A stretch of 64,000 nucleotides of DNA, taken from the NCBI RefSeq assembly GCF_022341425.1, contig NZ_JABFUC010000008.1, positions 164,078-228,077 on the forward strand, given 5' to 3'. This DNA is from Billgrantia campisalis (GTDB lineage: Bacteria; Pseudomonadota; Gammaproteobacteria; Pseudomonadales; Halomonadaceae). The stretch's first letter is position 1, and each line of letters starts with the position of its first letter. A program made the translations under genes and the position numbers. Positions 63,915-64,000 of the stretch are shown piece by piece. The notes under the pieces were generated by a model that made no database searches, was not told where the DNA came from, and saw only the letters and a list, made by a program, of their open reading frames with translations.

Positions 63915-64000
63915 ATAGTGTCCGTCAGACTAGTGTCATCCGACACCAAGGAGGACACCATGACCGAACTGACCTCGACACAAGCCTTCTGGCTGGGCCA
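63880..64000 (+). mobile_element. IS66-family insertion sequence, left end (runs off window)
   Basis: GTAAGCGG at 63880 matches the GTAAGCG terminal sequence common to IS66-family inverted repeats, in mid-gene of the GHKL ATPase. Base composition returns to GC-rich from about 63900. A tnpA-like gene begins 80 bp inside. If correct, the 8 bp before it (63872-63879, AAATTACT) should be repeated after the right end. Confidence 0.65.
63960..64000 (+). CDS. IS66-type TnpA-like accessory protein, first codons only
   Basis: ATG 63960, preceded by AAGGAGGA, opens a frame reading MTELTSTQAFWLGH to the window end. The TSTQAFWLxH opening resembles the accessory TnpA of IS66 elements, where it precedes tnpB and the DDE transposase tnpC. 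Only 13 codons are visible. Confidence 0.55.
   Translation, partial: MTELTSTQAFWLG

Overview
The window is a stretch of gammaproteobacterial chromosome with high G+C content. Two conserved gene orders point to the class: pncC-recA-recX-alaS-lysC-csrA-tRNA-Ser-tRNA-Arg, and ccmA to ccmI followed by smc-zipA-ligA. The codon use, Na+-pump oxaloacetate decarboxylase, tripartite tricarboxylate transporter and halophile-style acidic proteins fit a Halomonas-like bacterium (Halomonadaceae). The genus is inferred from overall impression, not from a search.

Layout. 1-7.5 kb: mutS (5' part, minus strand) diverges from pncC, followed by SOS-controlled recA-recX, alaS, lysC and csrA. 7.6-8.0 kb: one tRNA-Ser(GCT) and two identical tRNA-Arg(ACG). 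8.2-12.8 kb: dusC (minus), then the oadGAB sodium pump. 12.9-19.5 kb: a six-gene minus-strand operon (two half-size ChrA proteins, TctC-TctB-TctA, gamma-glutamyltransferase) facing a divergent GntR regulator. 19.6-20.7 kb: an SOS-boxed LexA/UmuD-like protease without a DNA-binding domain, coupled to yigZ. 20.9-28.0 kb: the whole cytochrome c maturation operon ccmABCDEFGHI. 28.0-36.1 kb: smc, zipA, ligA, yheU. 36.2-38.8 kb: a membrane GGDEF-EAL protein with a periplasmic CXXCH haem motif. 38.8-47.8 kb: housekeeping genes (mnmC, yciI-like, PHP phosphatase, yciO, CYTH phosphatase, DUF47-pit, argA), including two heptamer tandem arrays in front of argA. 48.0-52.1 kb: an amino-acid ABC transporter with a C45-type N-terminal-nucleophile amidohydrolase and an RpiR regulator. 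52.1-52.9 kb: a gene-free stretch with a sigma-54-like promoter and a strong terminator. 52.9-56.5 kb: the glrK-qseG-glrR two-component operon. 56.7-61.3 kb: xseA diverging from guaB-guaA.

Right after guaA the base composition drops sharply to AT-rich and a foreign cassette begins: a Vsr-type endonuclease, a 5-cytosine DNA methyltransferase and a GHKL (MORC/MutL-like) ATPase. The ATPase is cut by what looks like the left end of an IS66-family element running off the window. This looks like the 5' part of a restriction/defence system of the MORC-type group, placed at the guaA island hotspot. It is the most unusual locus here.

Themes that connect genes: (1) SOS control: canonical LexA boxes lie before recA and before the S24 peptidase-yigZ pair. 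(2) Haem c: the Ccm system in the same window would be needed to mature the CXXCH-bearing c-di-GMP protein, whose promoter region carries an FNR/Anr-like site. (3) Sigma-54: GlrR has the GAFTGA signature of a sigma-54 activator, and a sigma-54-like promoter lies in the gene-free region before its operon. (4) Two separate import-then-hydrolyse operons (TctABC plus Ggt; GlnHPQ-like plus C45 hydrolase), each with its own one-component regulator.
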